Positions 45,856 to 54,226 of a DNA stretch of 64,000 bases are shown piece by piece (the first letter of the stretch is position 1; each line of letters begins with the position of its first letter). The translations under genes were made by a program, and so were the position numbers. Origin of the DNA: Stieleria neptunia (GTDB lineage Bacteria; Planctomycetota; Planctomycetia; Pirellulales; Pirellulaceae). Below the pieces are notes generated by a model. It did not search any database and had not been told where the DNA came from. It saw only the letters and a list, made by a program, of their open reading frames with translations. The stretch lies in assembly GCF_007754155.1 (NCBI RefSeq), contig NZ_CP037423.1, positions 1,178,001 to 1,242,000 of the forward strand. Reading direction: 5' to 3'.

Positions 45856-46452
45856 TTGAAAATCGTACTCGTACTCAGGGCGCCGCCCGGTACTCGTACT
45901 CCTACTCGACTCGGGGCACCAACGACCGAACCCGTCTTCGACCACGATCGACTAGACGTTTACCGTCTCTCTATCGAATACGTTGCTTCGTCATTCGCCG
46001 CCGCGAGAGATTTGAGCGGCTGTCATCGCCACGCTCGTGATCAATGGCTTCGCGCCGCTCAATCCATGCCGCTGAACATCGCCGAGGGCAACGGGAAGCG
46101 AAGCCTCAAAGATCGTAGTCGATTTCTTGACATCGCTCGTGGCTCGGCGCTGGAATGTGTCGCAATTCAAGACGTGCTTGCCGCAACCGATGGACTGGAT
46201 GTTGAACGCCACCACGAACTGAAACGTTCGCTTCATCGGATCGTTTCGATGCTGACTCGGTTGATCGCGAGATCCGATGCCGTGGCCGAATCGCCGGTGG
46301 AGTACAATGCAGGGACCGAGTACGAGTACCGCGATGCTGAGTACGAGTACGAGTACGAGTACGATCAAGGCAGGAAACCAGAACCAAGCCGTGCACCTGA
46401 GGACGGCTTGCGCGGTTTCACAAGTGGAAAATCACTCGTCCGTCCCAGGTGA
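45856..46452 (+). CDS. Cassette: four-helix bundle protein
   Basis: The core DVYRLSIEYVASSFAAARDLSGCHRHARDQWLRAAQSMPLNIAEGNGKRSLKDRSRFLDIARGSALECVAIQDVL matches the four-helix bundle family first seen in 23S rRNA intervening sequences (the NIAEG and ARGSALE blocks are diagnostic). It is followed by an odd tandem Tyr-Glu tail (TEYEYRDAEYEYEYEYDQ) encoded by TACGAG repeats, a pattern that often follows such genes. The start is uncertain: a TTG at 45856 lies 9 bp after R', and no ATG precedes the core. It ends inside its attC. Confidence 0.72.
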   Translation: MKIVLVLRAPPGTRTPTRLGAPTTEPVFDHDRLDVYRLSIEYVASSFAAARDLSGCHRHARDQWLRAAQSMPLNIAEGNGKRSLKDRSRFLDIARGSALECVAIQDVLAATDGLDVERHHELKRSLHRIVSMLTRLIARSDAVAESPVEYNAGTEYEYRDAEYEYEYEYDQGRKPEPSRAPEDGLRGFTSGKSLVRPR

Positions 46453-46467
46453 CGGCAGACGTTCCCC
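46378..46467 (+). repeat. attC site 7
   Basis: R'' CCAGAAC (46378) pairs with GTTCTGG at 45847. R' GTTCCCC begins at 46461. Confidence 0.9.
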
Positions 46468-46514
46468 GACTGGGATGATCCCACTCTTGAACTTCGCACC
46501 GACGCTGTAACTTT

Positions 46515-46853
46515 GTGAAACGTCCAGATGTTGTCGCTGAACTCGTACTCGCTGGAAACCAAAGCGTTGTCGGCGTGAAAATCCAAGGAGACAACTACGA
46601 AATCAACGTTCTGCTATCCGCTGATGACGTTGATCGTCTCAATCGTGAGGAATTGCCCGTCGCGCCGGATGACCATGCCGTCACGGCCGGGACTTGTTTC
46701 AACGCACCCACGCACTGGTCCCGTTGCGACGGCAAAGTTATGGCCATCGTGGTCGGACAAGACGATGTCACCTGGGACTTTGGAGTCTGGATGCCAGTTG
46801 ATACATTCACGGAAATCAAACGACTGATCCTAGCACTTCGTCCGTCGCTCTGA
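46515..46853 (+). CDS. Cassette: hypothetical protein
   Basis: A 112-residue protein starting at GTG 46515 (VKRPDVVAELVLAGNQSVVGVKIQGDNYEINVLLSADDVDRL...). It is a mix of beta strands and a C-terminal helix (TFTEIKRLILALRPSL), with no signal peptide and no membrane segment. I do not recognise it. It stops 12 bp before its attC, which fits a standard cassette. Confidence 0.6.
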   Translation: MKRPDVVAELVLAGNQSVVGVKIQGDNYEINVLLSADDVDRLNREELPVAPDDHAVTAGTCFNAPTHWSRCDGKVMAIVVGQDDVTWDFGVWMPVDTFTEIKRLILALRPSL

Positions 46854-46865
46854 GCCTGCAAGAGC

Positions 46866-46956
46866 GGGGAACCATCGCGTGCACCCGAGTACGCGAGCTG
46901 GGCGGTTTTGAAATGGAAAATCTTTCGCGCGTACCGGGTGACGCGTGCCGTTCCTC
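46866..46956 (+). repeat. attC site 8
   Basis: R'' GGGGAAC (46866) pairs with GTTCCCC at 46461. R' GTTCCTC begins at 46950. Confidence 0.9.
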
Positions 46957-47482
46957 GTAAGCAGCGAGGCAGTTCCATGCGTCGGACTGACTTGCCGGAT
47001 TTACTGGGCCGATTGTTGGAGCGTCGCACTTTTCTGTCGCGCGCACACCGCGTTGAGCTTTCGGCGTCGGACGGTTTCGGTCGATTGATCGTTGCCGCAC
47101 GTTTTGGCCGATTGCTTTGGATCGTCACGGCCCCTTGGCTGACGCAAATCGGAGACTTGGTCCGCGCCACGACGGACCTGTGCTGCGGGCCCGAAGGATC
47201 GCCCGTCAAACTCTCCACGTGCCACCATGCCCGTTCTGTTTTTGTGTCTTCTCGTGTTTTTCGTGGCTATCCACCGCGGTGTGGTTCCGCCACGTTCGCG
47301 CCGCTCATTTCGCGGACAAAAATTTGCGTCGTCTGTTTCGCCGCGGTATCCTCTTGCATCGGTCGCATTCAACGCTGCCGCCGATAATCGACGAGATCCG
47401 AGGAACAACGCCGTGCACCTGAGCACTCGATCGCGTCTGTTTTGAATTCAAGTGTTTCCGCTCGTGCCAGGTGACGGCGGAC
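46950..47482 (+). repeat. Repeated promoter cassette X3 (subtype B)
   Basis: 533 bp. Its open 5' frame runs on past the stop used in other copies because of a local change near 47100. Confidence 0.8.
47324..47352 (+). promoter_or_regulatory. Predicted sigma-70-like promoter in X3
   Basis: TTGCGT (47324-47329), 17 bases, TATCCT (47347-47352), directed at the cassette gene at 47498. Confidence 0.5.
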
Positions 47483-47489
47483 GTTATCG
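47400..47489 (+). repeat. attC site 9
   Basis: R'' GAGGAAC (47400) pairs with GTTCCTC at 46950. R' GTTATCG begins at 47483. Confidence 0.9.
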
Positions 47490-47497
47490 GAAAGAAT

Positions 47498-48135
47498 ATG
47501 GAGCATGACTGGATTGTTCGAGCGTTCTCAGGTAGTTCACCGAAGCGGAACATCTTGGCCGCTGCACATCTTCGTCACATGGGAGCCGATGGCATGGCGC
47601 ATGTGCCAACGCTCTTCGAAATGTGTGGCGACGTTCTCGCTCTACGTGATCCAACGCCTGCCGACTACGGATTCATCTTGTCTGGGATGCGTTCCGTTGG
47701 AGCTGTATTGAATGCGTATGGTTACGACTCGTCCGAAGCAATGCACAAGCAAATCATTGACTGGACACTCGACTTATCAAAAAACGCGGACAACGAACTC
47801 CGAGCGACAGCAATTTGGGTCCTTGGCGAAATTGGGGTTCCACCACACGTGGTACAGGAACGGCTCGTCGACATTCTTTTGGGTGGTTTACTCAAAGGTG
47901 ATCACGAAATTGCAACGTGTCGCTCAATAGCATTTCGCATGCTGGCTCGAATTGACCGCGAGTCTGCATCACGATATCTCGATTCCGCTGCGTGCAAAGA
48001 GTACATAACTTCAATGGAACATTGGCTCAATCAGAATGCCAAACGACCAGAAGGCAATTATGACAGAGGTCCTGAACTAGAAGCCGAGAGGGTGCATTCC
48101 CATTTAGTTGACGCTTTTGCTAGCAACCCGTCGGG
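47498..48135 (+). pseudogene. Cassette gene, HEAT-repeat-like, interrupted near its 3' end by an IS
   Basis: About 213 residues remain, starting ATG 47498 (MEHDWIVRAFSGSSPKRNILAAAHLRHMGADGM...). Helical repeats such as ELRATAIWVLGEIGVPPHVVQERLVDILLGG and TCRSIAFRMLARIDRESA look like HEAT/PBS-lyase-type units. An insertion sequence begins at about 48136. The sequence resuming at 49871 (ATTGCTTGGATGCG) would restore a stop within a few codons, so little of the protein is lost and it may still work with an altered tail. Confidence 0.6.
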
Positions 48136-49870
48136 GGCTCGGCTGCTGTTCCTGGGTCCGGTGCTGACGGTATCTTGGGCGATTCAAGGATGATTTTCCA
48201 CTCGCCTAGCAAGGATGCCGACGACAATGCAAGGACTAGACATGGGGCAAGAGAATGGTGAACGGATTGAGTCGGCCGAAGAAATGCTCGCGCTCTTTTA
48301 CGCTCAGTTGGTTCCCAAAGTTACGCTCTGGAAACAACGGATCTCAGATCATCCCGAGCAACTCGCAACGCTGGAAAGAACCATCCATGATGCCTTTGCC
48401 CGCGGTGCGGACATGGTCGTCGCCGGGCTGATCTCCGCGACCATGATCGAAAAAGGTTTTGAAAAGGCATGCCAATCGAGTCGGGTCAACTTCTCAAGAC
48501 CGCTTCAGAAAGGGCGCGAGACTAGGGTCGCCGTTCGTTTGCTCGGCGGCATGCTGTTCTGGGCCACAGCGCTCTACTGTGCCCCTAAGAAAAAGTTGCT
48601 TGGTCGAGACGATTCGCCCCGCGTCGGCTTGCATGTTTCGCTTGCTCAATTCGGGTTCGGCAAAGGCGTCTCGCCCGCGCTGGAGAGTCGCGTGGCACGC
48701 CAAGTGGCATTGTGTCCTTCGATCGAAGTGGCTCACCGAGAACTGGTTCGCGATGGTATCACACTTGATATCAAGGCGGTCAAACGGATCGCCTATCAAT
48801 CTGGCGACGGCTTATTGCGACTACGACGGCATCGGCTCAAACTGTTTCGGCAGGGCAAGTTGGCGAGCACCGGTGAATTGGCCGGGAAACGAGTGTCGGT
48901 GCAAATTGATGGCGGAAGAATGAAAATACGCGGCAAAATGCTAACTGCATCGACTTCCAATGCGTCAAGCGATGATGTCGCTCAGGGGCAAGCTGACTCG
49001 CCCGGGCGCTCGGCAAAGAAACCTGCACGCTCGTTTGAAGCGGACTGGCGGGAGCCTAAACTGATGACGATTTTTGTTCACGACGAGCAGGGGCGGATGG
49101 TGAAGGAGCATGAAGCGACGATCGACGGCACCCTGACTGGGCCCGACGCGATCGCCGAATTGGTTGCGATGCATCTGCATCGGCTCGGAGCCGCGGAGGC
49201 ACATAGCGTGACGTTCGTCGCCGATGGCGCCCCCTGGATTTGGGATCGTATTGATCGCATCATTCAATATGCGGGACTAACGAGCGTCGTCACGCATCAG
49301 GTCTTGGACTGCTGCCATGCGGTGCATCACGTTTCCAAAGCGATTGCTTCGCTTGGGCTCGACGCAGACGTCCGCCAGGGGCTTTATCGTCAGTACCGAA
49401 CGCTGCTGCGAAACGGTCAATGGCGGCGAGTGGTTGATGAGCTCGCCGGCCTAGAACGCGTCGGAAAATCGGCCACAGAACTGGAAACAGAAATCCATTA
49501 CCTTTGCCGACATGGTGAAGCGGGTCGGTTGAGTTACCCTGCCTATCGTCGCAGCGGAATCCCTTGTGGTAGCGGGGCGATCGAAAGCAGCATTCGCCGC
49601 GTGATCAATTTGCGTCTGAAGAGCAATGCAATGTTTTGGAAAAGCGAAAACGCGGAGCAGATGCTTCAAGTTCGCGCTCATCTGATTCCTGATCGTTGGG
49701 ATGAATCAATCGGCGAGCTGGCCGAATTCCGTCGCACCCAGGCAAGCGACAGTTGGCACTGGGAGCCTCGTCCAATGAGCTGCAAAGTTGAAGCCACTGA
49801 CCAACAACTCATTTCGGCCGACGATTAACGTGATTTTTGCGTCAACAAAATGGGAATGCACCCAGCCGAG
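48136..49870 (+). mobile_element. Insertion sequence in the array (DDE type, one gene)
   Basis: About 1,735 bp. CTCGGCTG (48138-48145) is matched by inverted CAGCCGAG (49863-49870). The exact ends are uncertain by a few bases because of a run of G on the left. It carries one transposase in the same direction as the cassettes. Both flanks belong to one cassette (R' GTTATCG at 47483 and R'' CGATAAC at 49898), so this is a simple insertion. Confidence 0.7.
48215..49828 (+). CDS. Transposase, ISKra4/UPF0236-like
   Basis: A 537-residue transposase. KRVSVQIDGGRMKIRG gives the first catalytic Asp, HSVTFVADGAPWIWDRI the second, VLDCCHAVHHVSKAI follows, and YRRSGIPCGSGAIESSIRRVINLRLKSNAMFWKSENAEQMLQVRAHL holds the conserved Gly-Ser-Gly-x-x-E-S segment. 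This order resembles the ISKra4/UPF0236 DDE group but is distinct from the enzyme at 42703. Methionines at residues 1, 5 and 10 are alternative starts. Confidence 0.8.
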   Translation: MPTTMQGLDMGQENGERIESAEEMLALFYAQLVPKVTLWKQRISDHPEQLATLERTIHDAFARGADMVVAGLISATMIEKGFEKACQSSRVNFSRPLQKGRETRVAVRLLGGMLFWATALYCAPKKKLLGRDDSPRVGLHVSLAQFGFGKGVSPALESRVARQVALCPSIEVAHRELVRDGITLDIKAVKRIAYQSGDGLLRLRRHRLKLFRQGKLASTGELAGKRVSVQIDGGRMKIRGKMLTASTSNASSDDVAQGQADSPGRSAKKPARSFEADWREPKLMTIFVHDEQGRMVKEHEATIDGTLTGPDAIAELVAMHLHRLGAAEAHSVTFVADGAPWIWDRIDRIIQYAGLTSVVTHQVLDCCHAVHHVSKAIASLGLDADVRQGLYRQYRTLLRNGQWRRVVDELAGLERVGKSATELETEIHYLCRHGEAGRLSYPAYRRSGIPCGSGAIESSIRRVINLRLKSNAMFWKSENAEQMLQVRAHLIPDRWDESIGELAEFRRTQASDSWHWEPRPMSCKVEATDQQLISADD

Positions 49871-49897
49871 ATTGCTTGGATGCGTAGCGAAACAGAC

Positions 49898-49988
49898 CGA
49901 TAACCAAGCGATGATGACGGAGCGGCGGAGCTATGGTTTTTGAAGTGGTCAGTCATCCGCCGCCGCCCGCATATCGCGGTCGTTGAAC
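49898..49988 (+). repeat. attC site 10
   Basis: R'' CGATAAC (49898) pairs with GTTATCG at 47483, across the insertion. The R' position is GTTGAAC (49982), the first bases of IS91-type copy 2. Confidence 0.88.
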
Positions 49989-50263
49989 TTAATCGGCAGC
50001 GACTTCATTGGCGTGACCGTTTTCTCTTGTCAGTGCGTTGAGTGTGTGAGGGTCCCAACGTGTCTGTCTTTCGGCGCGCCTGTAGGCGCTTTTGCGGTTA
50101 GCCAGTTGTGCGTGCTGGGCGTTCTTACTGTCTCTTACTTGGTGCTTTGCCTGGCGTTTTAACTTGCGCTTTTTGCTCGTTGACGCACCCTTGTTGTGTT
50201 CCCCGCACGCTGCGGCGCGAACTTCTTTTGAACTCTGTTTCACAACAAGGACAAGCAACCGTG

Positions 50264-51184
50264 ATGTCACACAAAAAACGAACCTGCAAACTCACCAAGC
50301 GACTTGCCGAAGACATGTTGATCCGCAACATGGCCGAAGCAACCATCGACGCCTACACCTATCACGTGCGAAAGTTTGCCGACTTTATCGAAAAACCGCT
50401 CGACCAGGCAACCGTCGAAGACGTTAGAACCTTCCAGCTCCATCTGATCCGAGAACGAAAGCTTGCCTACGGCTCGTTCAACCAGGCCGTTTGTGCTTTA
50501 CGGTTTTACTATCGCTACACCCAGCCCATGCCCTGGCCGGTCACGATGGTTCCCTTCGGCAAACGGCCCAAGAAGCTGCCTACCGTGCTCGGCCGACAAG
50601 AAGTCGACCAGCTGATTCAATGCACGGCCAATCTGAAACACCGAACCTTTCTGATGACGCTCTACTCCGGAGGGCTGCGGTTCTCCGAAGCAGCCAACTT
50701 GAGGATCCACGACATCGACTCCAAACGGATGATGATCCGAGTCGCCAACGGCAAGGGCAACAAGGAACGGTTGGTGCCACTCTCACCGAGACTCTTGAAA
50801 GAGCTCAGGATCTACTGGCGCAAGTACAAGCCGACCGACTTCCTGTTTCCAGGCAAGAAACCGGGGAAGCCCTACGCCGACACCACGATTCGCAAAGCGA
50901 TGAAGGACGCCGGAGTGAAAGCGGGAATCAAACGCAGGATTTATCCGCATGTCCTGAGGCACTCCTACGCGACGGGACTTCTCGAAGCCGGGGTGGACTT
51001 GTTGACGATCAGCAAGCTGCTCGGCCACGCGAGCTTCATCACGACGATGGTTTATCTACATTGCCGTCGGGAGCACCTGCACAGTGTCCCGAGCCCGCTC
51101 GATTGGCTGCCGGTGAAGCAGTTGCCGACGTACACGCCGCCGCAGGAGAACGGCGAACAGGACGATTCAGGCAAGAAAAGCTAA
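50264..51184 (+). CDS. Tyrosine recombinase of the IS91-type element, copy 2
   Basis: A 306-residue counterpart of the gene at 39300 with the same catalytic blocks (YSGGLRFSEAANLRI, VANGKGNKERLVPL, YPHVLRHSYATGLLEAG, LLGHASFITTMVYLH). Amino-acid differences are few and conservative (M/L at SAEDM(L), K/N in GKGNK, L/R in YWRKYKP), while many codons differ silently. Purifying selection is therefore suggested, so both copies are probably functional. The ATG at 50264 follows AAGGA. Confidence 0.85.
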   Translation: MSHKKRTCKLTKRLAEDMLIRNMAEATIDAYTYHVRKFADFIEKPLDQATVEDVRTFQLHLIRERKLAYGSFNQAVCALRFYYRYTQPMPWPVTMVPFGKRPKKLPTVLGRQEVDQLIQCTANLKHRTFLMTLYSGGLRFSEAANLRIHDIDSKRMMIRVANGKGNKERLVPLSPRLLKELRIYWRKYKPTDFLFPGKKPGKPYADTTIRKAMKDAGVKAGIKRRIYPHVLRHSYATGLLEAGVDLLTISKLLGHASFITTMVYLHCRREHLHSVPSPLDWLPVKQLPTYTPPQENGEQDDSGKKS

Positions 51185-51252
51185 CCGTCCATCAACTCCT
51201 TCGTCGCGGTGCCGAACGTTACGTCAACGAGCACCGCGACGGTGCAGCGACG

Positions 51253-52611
51253 ATGACGGTCCAAAGTGTCTTGGCCAAAACGACTCTGTGTCGTACGTCT
51301 GCACTTGGTGGTCGTTGGTATCAGTGTGATGATTGTGATCGCCTGACGAAACGACACAACTCCTGCGGCGATCGGCACTGTCCGCAATGTAGTGGCGGAA
51401 AACGCCAGAACTTCTCCGATAGAGCTTCGAAACTGATCCTCGACGGTGTGAACTACTACCAAGTCGTCTTCACGTTGCCGGACGTGATCTCGACGATGGC
51501 GTTGGCGAACCGCGAAGAGATCGCCGAGTTGCTGTTCCACTCGGCTTGGAAAGCTCTCAAGAAGACGGTCGAAACCGAACAGCAATACGAACTGGCCGCC
51601 TTGATGGTACTTCACACCTGGAACCAGAAGCTGGACGCTCATTGGCATGTTCACGCATTGGTTCCTGGGGCGGGGCCGAGTTTAAGCGATGGAGGTTGGA
51701 TTAAAGCCAGGGCGCCGCAAGTCGACGGCTATGAAGATGACCGCCAGTACCTCGTCGATGCGATCAAGCTTCGAAGATCGTTTCGGAAGATCGCGGTGGC
51801 TCACCTCCAACGTCTTCGTAAGAACGACAAATTGAAACTCGACGGCTCGCTGGCGTACCTGCAAGGTGACGAAGCCTGGGAGGAGCTGGTCGGACAGCTG
51901 GAATCAAAGGAATGGGTCAGCTACATCGAGCCACCTCCGACCGCGACCAGTCGCGGCGAGCACGTGGTTCGTTACTTAACGCGTTATCTGACCGGCGGGC
52001 CGATCAGTGACTACCGCATCATCGCCGCGGACGACCACGAGGTCACGTTTTGGGCCCGCGAAGGCCGCACCACCGGTGGTGAATCGATTCAAGTTCCGTT
52101 CACGCTCTCGACATCGGAGTTCATCCGACGCTGGTGCCTGCACATTCTGCCAAAAGAGTTGACCAAAACGCGTCAGTTTGGAGGCTGGTCGAATACGAAA
52201 GCTGAAGAATATCTCGCGAAGTGCCGAGCGTCACTCACCAACGCCGGCGGTTCGCAGGCAGGGATTCTCGACTTCCTCTCTGGTGAAGTCGACTCGGTCG
52301 AGGCCGAGCCCGAATCGAAGTTGTGCTGTGAGCACTGTGGCAGCGAATCGCTTCGTCTAACGCACGAGTATGAGAAGCGACCGTGGAGCGAGATCTTCCG
52401 GCGGAACTCGAAAGATAGCCCACGTTGGTACCGCGAGAGTCAAGAAAAAGACGACATTCGCTTTTGGGACGGGGCCATGGGTGAGGGCTTTTCGCAATGG
52501 TACGCGTGGTATCTGAAAAGTGGCATTGAAAGTGCAAGGGAGCAGACGGCCCCAGAAACCGCACCCGAATCAAACGCCAAAGCTGGCACGCGGCAACTGC
52601 AGCTATTCTAA
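51253..52611 (+). CDS. IS91 family HUH transposase, copy 2
   Basis: The counterpart of 40289-41647, with the zinc fingers, HWHVHALVPG and RYLTRYLTGG intact. The frame again extends upstream over the recombinase stop, reading TVHQLLRRGAERYVNEHRDG. Between copies, changes in that stretch fall mainly at third positions of this frame, which supports translation from upstream of the ATG at 51253. No standard start codon lies there. Confidence 0.85.
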   Translation: MTVQSVLAKTTLCRTSALGGRWYQCDDCDRLTKRHNSCGDRHCPQCSGGKRQNFSDRASKLILDGVNYYQVVFTLPDVISTMALANREEIAELLFHSAWKALKKTVETEQQYELAALMVLHTWNQKLDAHWHVHALVPGAGPSLSDGGWIKARAPQVDGYEDDRQYLVDAIKLRRSFRKIAVAHLQRLRKNDKLKLDGSLAYLQGDEAWEELVGQLESKEWVSYIEPPPTATSRGEHVVRYLTRYLTGGPISDYRIIAADDHEVTFWAREGRTTGGESIQVPFTLSTSEFIRRWCLHILPKELTKTRQFGGWSNTKAEEYLAKCRASLTNAGGSQAGILDFLSGEVDSVEAEPESKLCCEHCGSESLRLTHEYEKRPWSEIFRRNSKDSPRWYRESQEKDDIRFWDGAMGEGFSQWYAWYLKSGIESAREQTAPETAPESNAKAGTRQLQLF

Positions 52612-52650
52612 TAGCGGTCTACCTGAACCCGGCCAAGTCGAGCCGACAAA

Positions 52651-52710
52651 CTTCAACGCACGATCTATCCCTGCACGTCCCGTGCCCGGATAGATCGCAT
52701 TTCGTTCTGC
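52651..52710 (+). repeat. attC-like terminal hairpin of IS91-type element, copy 2
   Basis: CTTCAAC (52651), stem CGATCTATCC (52661-52670) with GGATAGATCG (52688-52697), and R' GTTCTGC (52704). It is identical to the copy 1 end up to GTT. Confidence 0.7.
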
Positions 52711-52732
52711 CACAGATTGACACTCAACACAA

Positions 52733-53416
52733 ATGGAATCGCCTCGACAGGTTTTCACCGCTGCTTGTGACTCCATAGCGTCCGAACTTTCGACTTGCGG
52801 ATTTCGATATGCCAAAAGCGGACCGCACGCTACTAAGAAGCTTGGTGACTTTACCTTCCAAATATTGTTCAGTTCGAGCTTCCGAAACACAGCTGGCGAG
52901 CTGGTCAAGCTTTGGATTTCAGGCACCGTCTTCTCAAAACGCCTCAAACGTTGGCGGGCGGACTACCCACTTCTGCACGGCGCTGACTACGTCGCCGGCG
53001 GTCAACTGGGGAATCTCACTGAAGAAACTGTGTTCAACGATTGGAACTTGGCGGACAACGATGCTCGCAACGCTGTAATCGCTAATGTGAATCACTCGAT
53101 CGCCAACATTGCGTTGCCCTACTTCGCTCAATTCGAGAACCTCAATACCATGATCGAACGCGTCGTTATTACGGACGTTCCGTCATTCACTATCGACAAG
53201 GTCATAGATTTCCTGATGTGTTTCTCGAACGCTGGAACTGCTCGTATGGCTGCAAAGAATTTCCTTGACCGGCGTCCTGATCTCGCTTCAAATTACCGTC
53301 GTGATTTTGCTCGCTTTGCTGAGCGTGGATTGGACTGGCGTACTCCGTCTGGCTACGCAAGCCACTTGGCACTTGCTTCTCACCTGTTCGAGTTTGGGGA
53401 CGTCACCGAGAATTGA
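52733..53416 (+). CDS. Cassette: hypothetical protein, DUF4304-like
   Basis: A 227-residue protein starting 29 bp after R'. The N terminus (VFTAACDSIASELSTCGFRYAKSGPHATKKLGDFTFQILFSSSFRN) has the shape of DUF4304-type domains: a helix, GF-x-y, then strands of an antiparallel sheet. The C-terminal half is helical (MIERVVITDVPSFTIDKVIDFLMCFSNAGTARMAAKNFLDRRPDL). No signal peptide. The stop is immediately before R''. Family assignment is weak. Confidence 0.62.
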   Translation: MESPRQVFTAACDSIASELSTCGFRYAKSGPHATKKLGDFTFQILFSSSFRNTAGELVKLWISGTVFSKRLKRWRADYPLLHGADYVAGGQLGNLTEETVFNDWNLADNDARNAVIANVNHSIANIALPYFAQFENLNTMIERVVITDVPSFTIDKVIDFLMCFSNAGTARMAAKNFLDRRPDLASNYRRDFARFAERGLDWRTPSGYASHLALASHLFEFGDVTEN

Positions 53417-53506
53417 GCAGAACCATCCGATGCAACCGAGCGGCGAAGTCGGGCGTTTTCAAGTGGATGATCATCCGTCGCCGCCGGCTGATCGGTAACG
53501 TTATCG
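53417..53506 (+). repeat. attC site 11
   Basis: R'' GCAGAAC (53417) pairs with GTTCTGC at 52704. R' GTTATCG begins at 53500. Confidence 0.9.
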
Positions 53507-53526
53507 CATCGAAGATTTTCGCACTG

Positions 53527-54129
53527 ATGAAGTACGAAGGCCCTAATCCTTATCTCGTCATGCCCGTTCTCGAGATGGCGCAATCGGGTTTCAGACCTGC
53601 GACGTCGCCCAACGCGGCGATCGAAAACGTTGTGTTTACTGCCGATGTCGAATCAGCAACGGAACGGAGCTTTAGCCAGGACTTTGAGCCACTCATTCCA
53701 TTGGACGCCGCTGGTATTCGACTGATGGGCCTATCTCACCCAGACGAAACCGCTGGTTGGCTTTGGCGCGACATTCTAAGCAATATGATTGCTCAGGAAG
53801 TTTGGACGACCGAATACCACGAATGGGCCCGAGAAAACCGAGAGGTGAGGGGCGCGATCTTTGAGGCATGTGATACTTGGCGAAGTATTTCCGACCGAAT
53901 CTTGTCCACCGCGCCCGCGCTAGATGAAGACATCGTTACCGACATCGGCGAAGACATTGCGGCAACCTTGCTTTACACTGCGTACTCGCGCGCTTTCCAC
54001 GGGAAGACAGAAACTTACTACGACTTGTTGTTCGGATACATTCGCCTTGGCTATTGGCCATGTGGATTCAATGGCAAATGGCTTAATTCTGGTCAGCATG
54101 TACTATGGTATCCCGATGTAAAGCGATAA
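53527..54129 (+). CDS. Cassette: hypothetical protein
   Basis: A 200-residue protein (MKYEGPNPYLVMPVLEMAQSGFRP...). The middle is acidic and helical (LDEDIVTDIGEDIAATLLYTAYSRAFHG), the end is aromatic (YYDLLFGYIRLGYWPCGFNGKWL). No signal peptide or membrane segment, and no family recognised. Its TAA stop is contributed by the R'' box itself (CGATAAC at 54124). The frame is open upstream through the previous attC, so the ATG at 53527 is the first plausible start inside the cassette. Confidence 0.62.
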   Translation: MKYEGPNPYLVMPVLEMAQSGFRPATSPNAAIENVVFTADVESATERSFSQDFEPLIPLDAAGIRLMGLSHPDETAGWLWRDILSNMIAQEVWTTEYHEWARENREVRGAIFEACDTWRSISDRILSTAPALDEDIVTDIGEDIAATLLYTAYSRAFHGKTETYYDLLFGYIRLGYWPCGFNGKWLNSGQHVLWYPDVKR

Positions 54130-54214
54130 CCATGCGATGATGACGGAGCGGCGAAGTCGTCGTTAAACTGTGTTCGGGATGTTCGTCGCCGCCCGCATAT
54201 CGCCAACGTTCTGC
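54124..54214 (+). repeat. attC site 12
   Basis: R'' CGATAAC (54124) pairs with GTTATCG at 53500 and supplies the stop codon of the gene. R' GTTCTGC begins at 54208. Confidence 0.9.
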
Positions 54215-54226
54215 CACGGAATTGAT

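Larger units (their letters stand above)
49982..52703 (+). mobile_element. IS91-type element with tyrosine recombinase, copy 2, at an attC point
   Basis: Exactly 2,722 bp, as copy 1, with the same ends and gene order. It differs from copy 1 at many scattered, mostly third-codon positions, so it is an independent insertion rather than a fresh duplicate. It sits between attC 10 and GTTCTGC, the R' of the next cassette, with no base lost or gained apart from the shared GTT. Confidence 0.85.
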
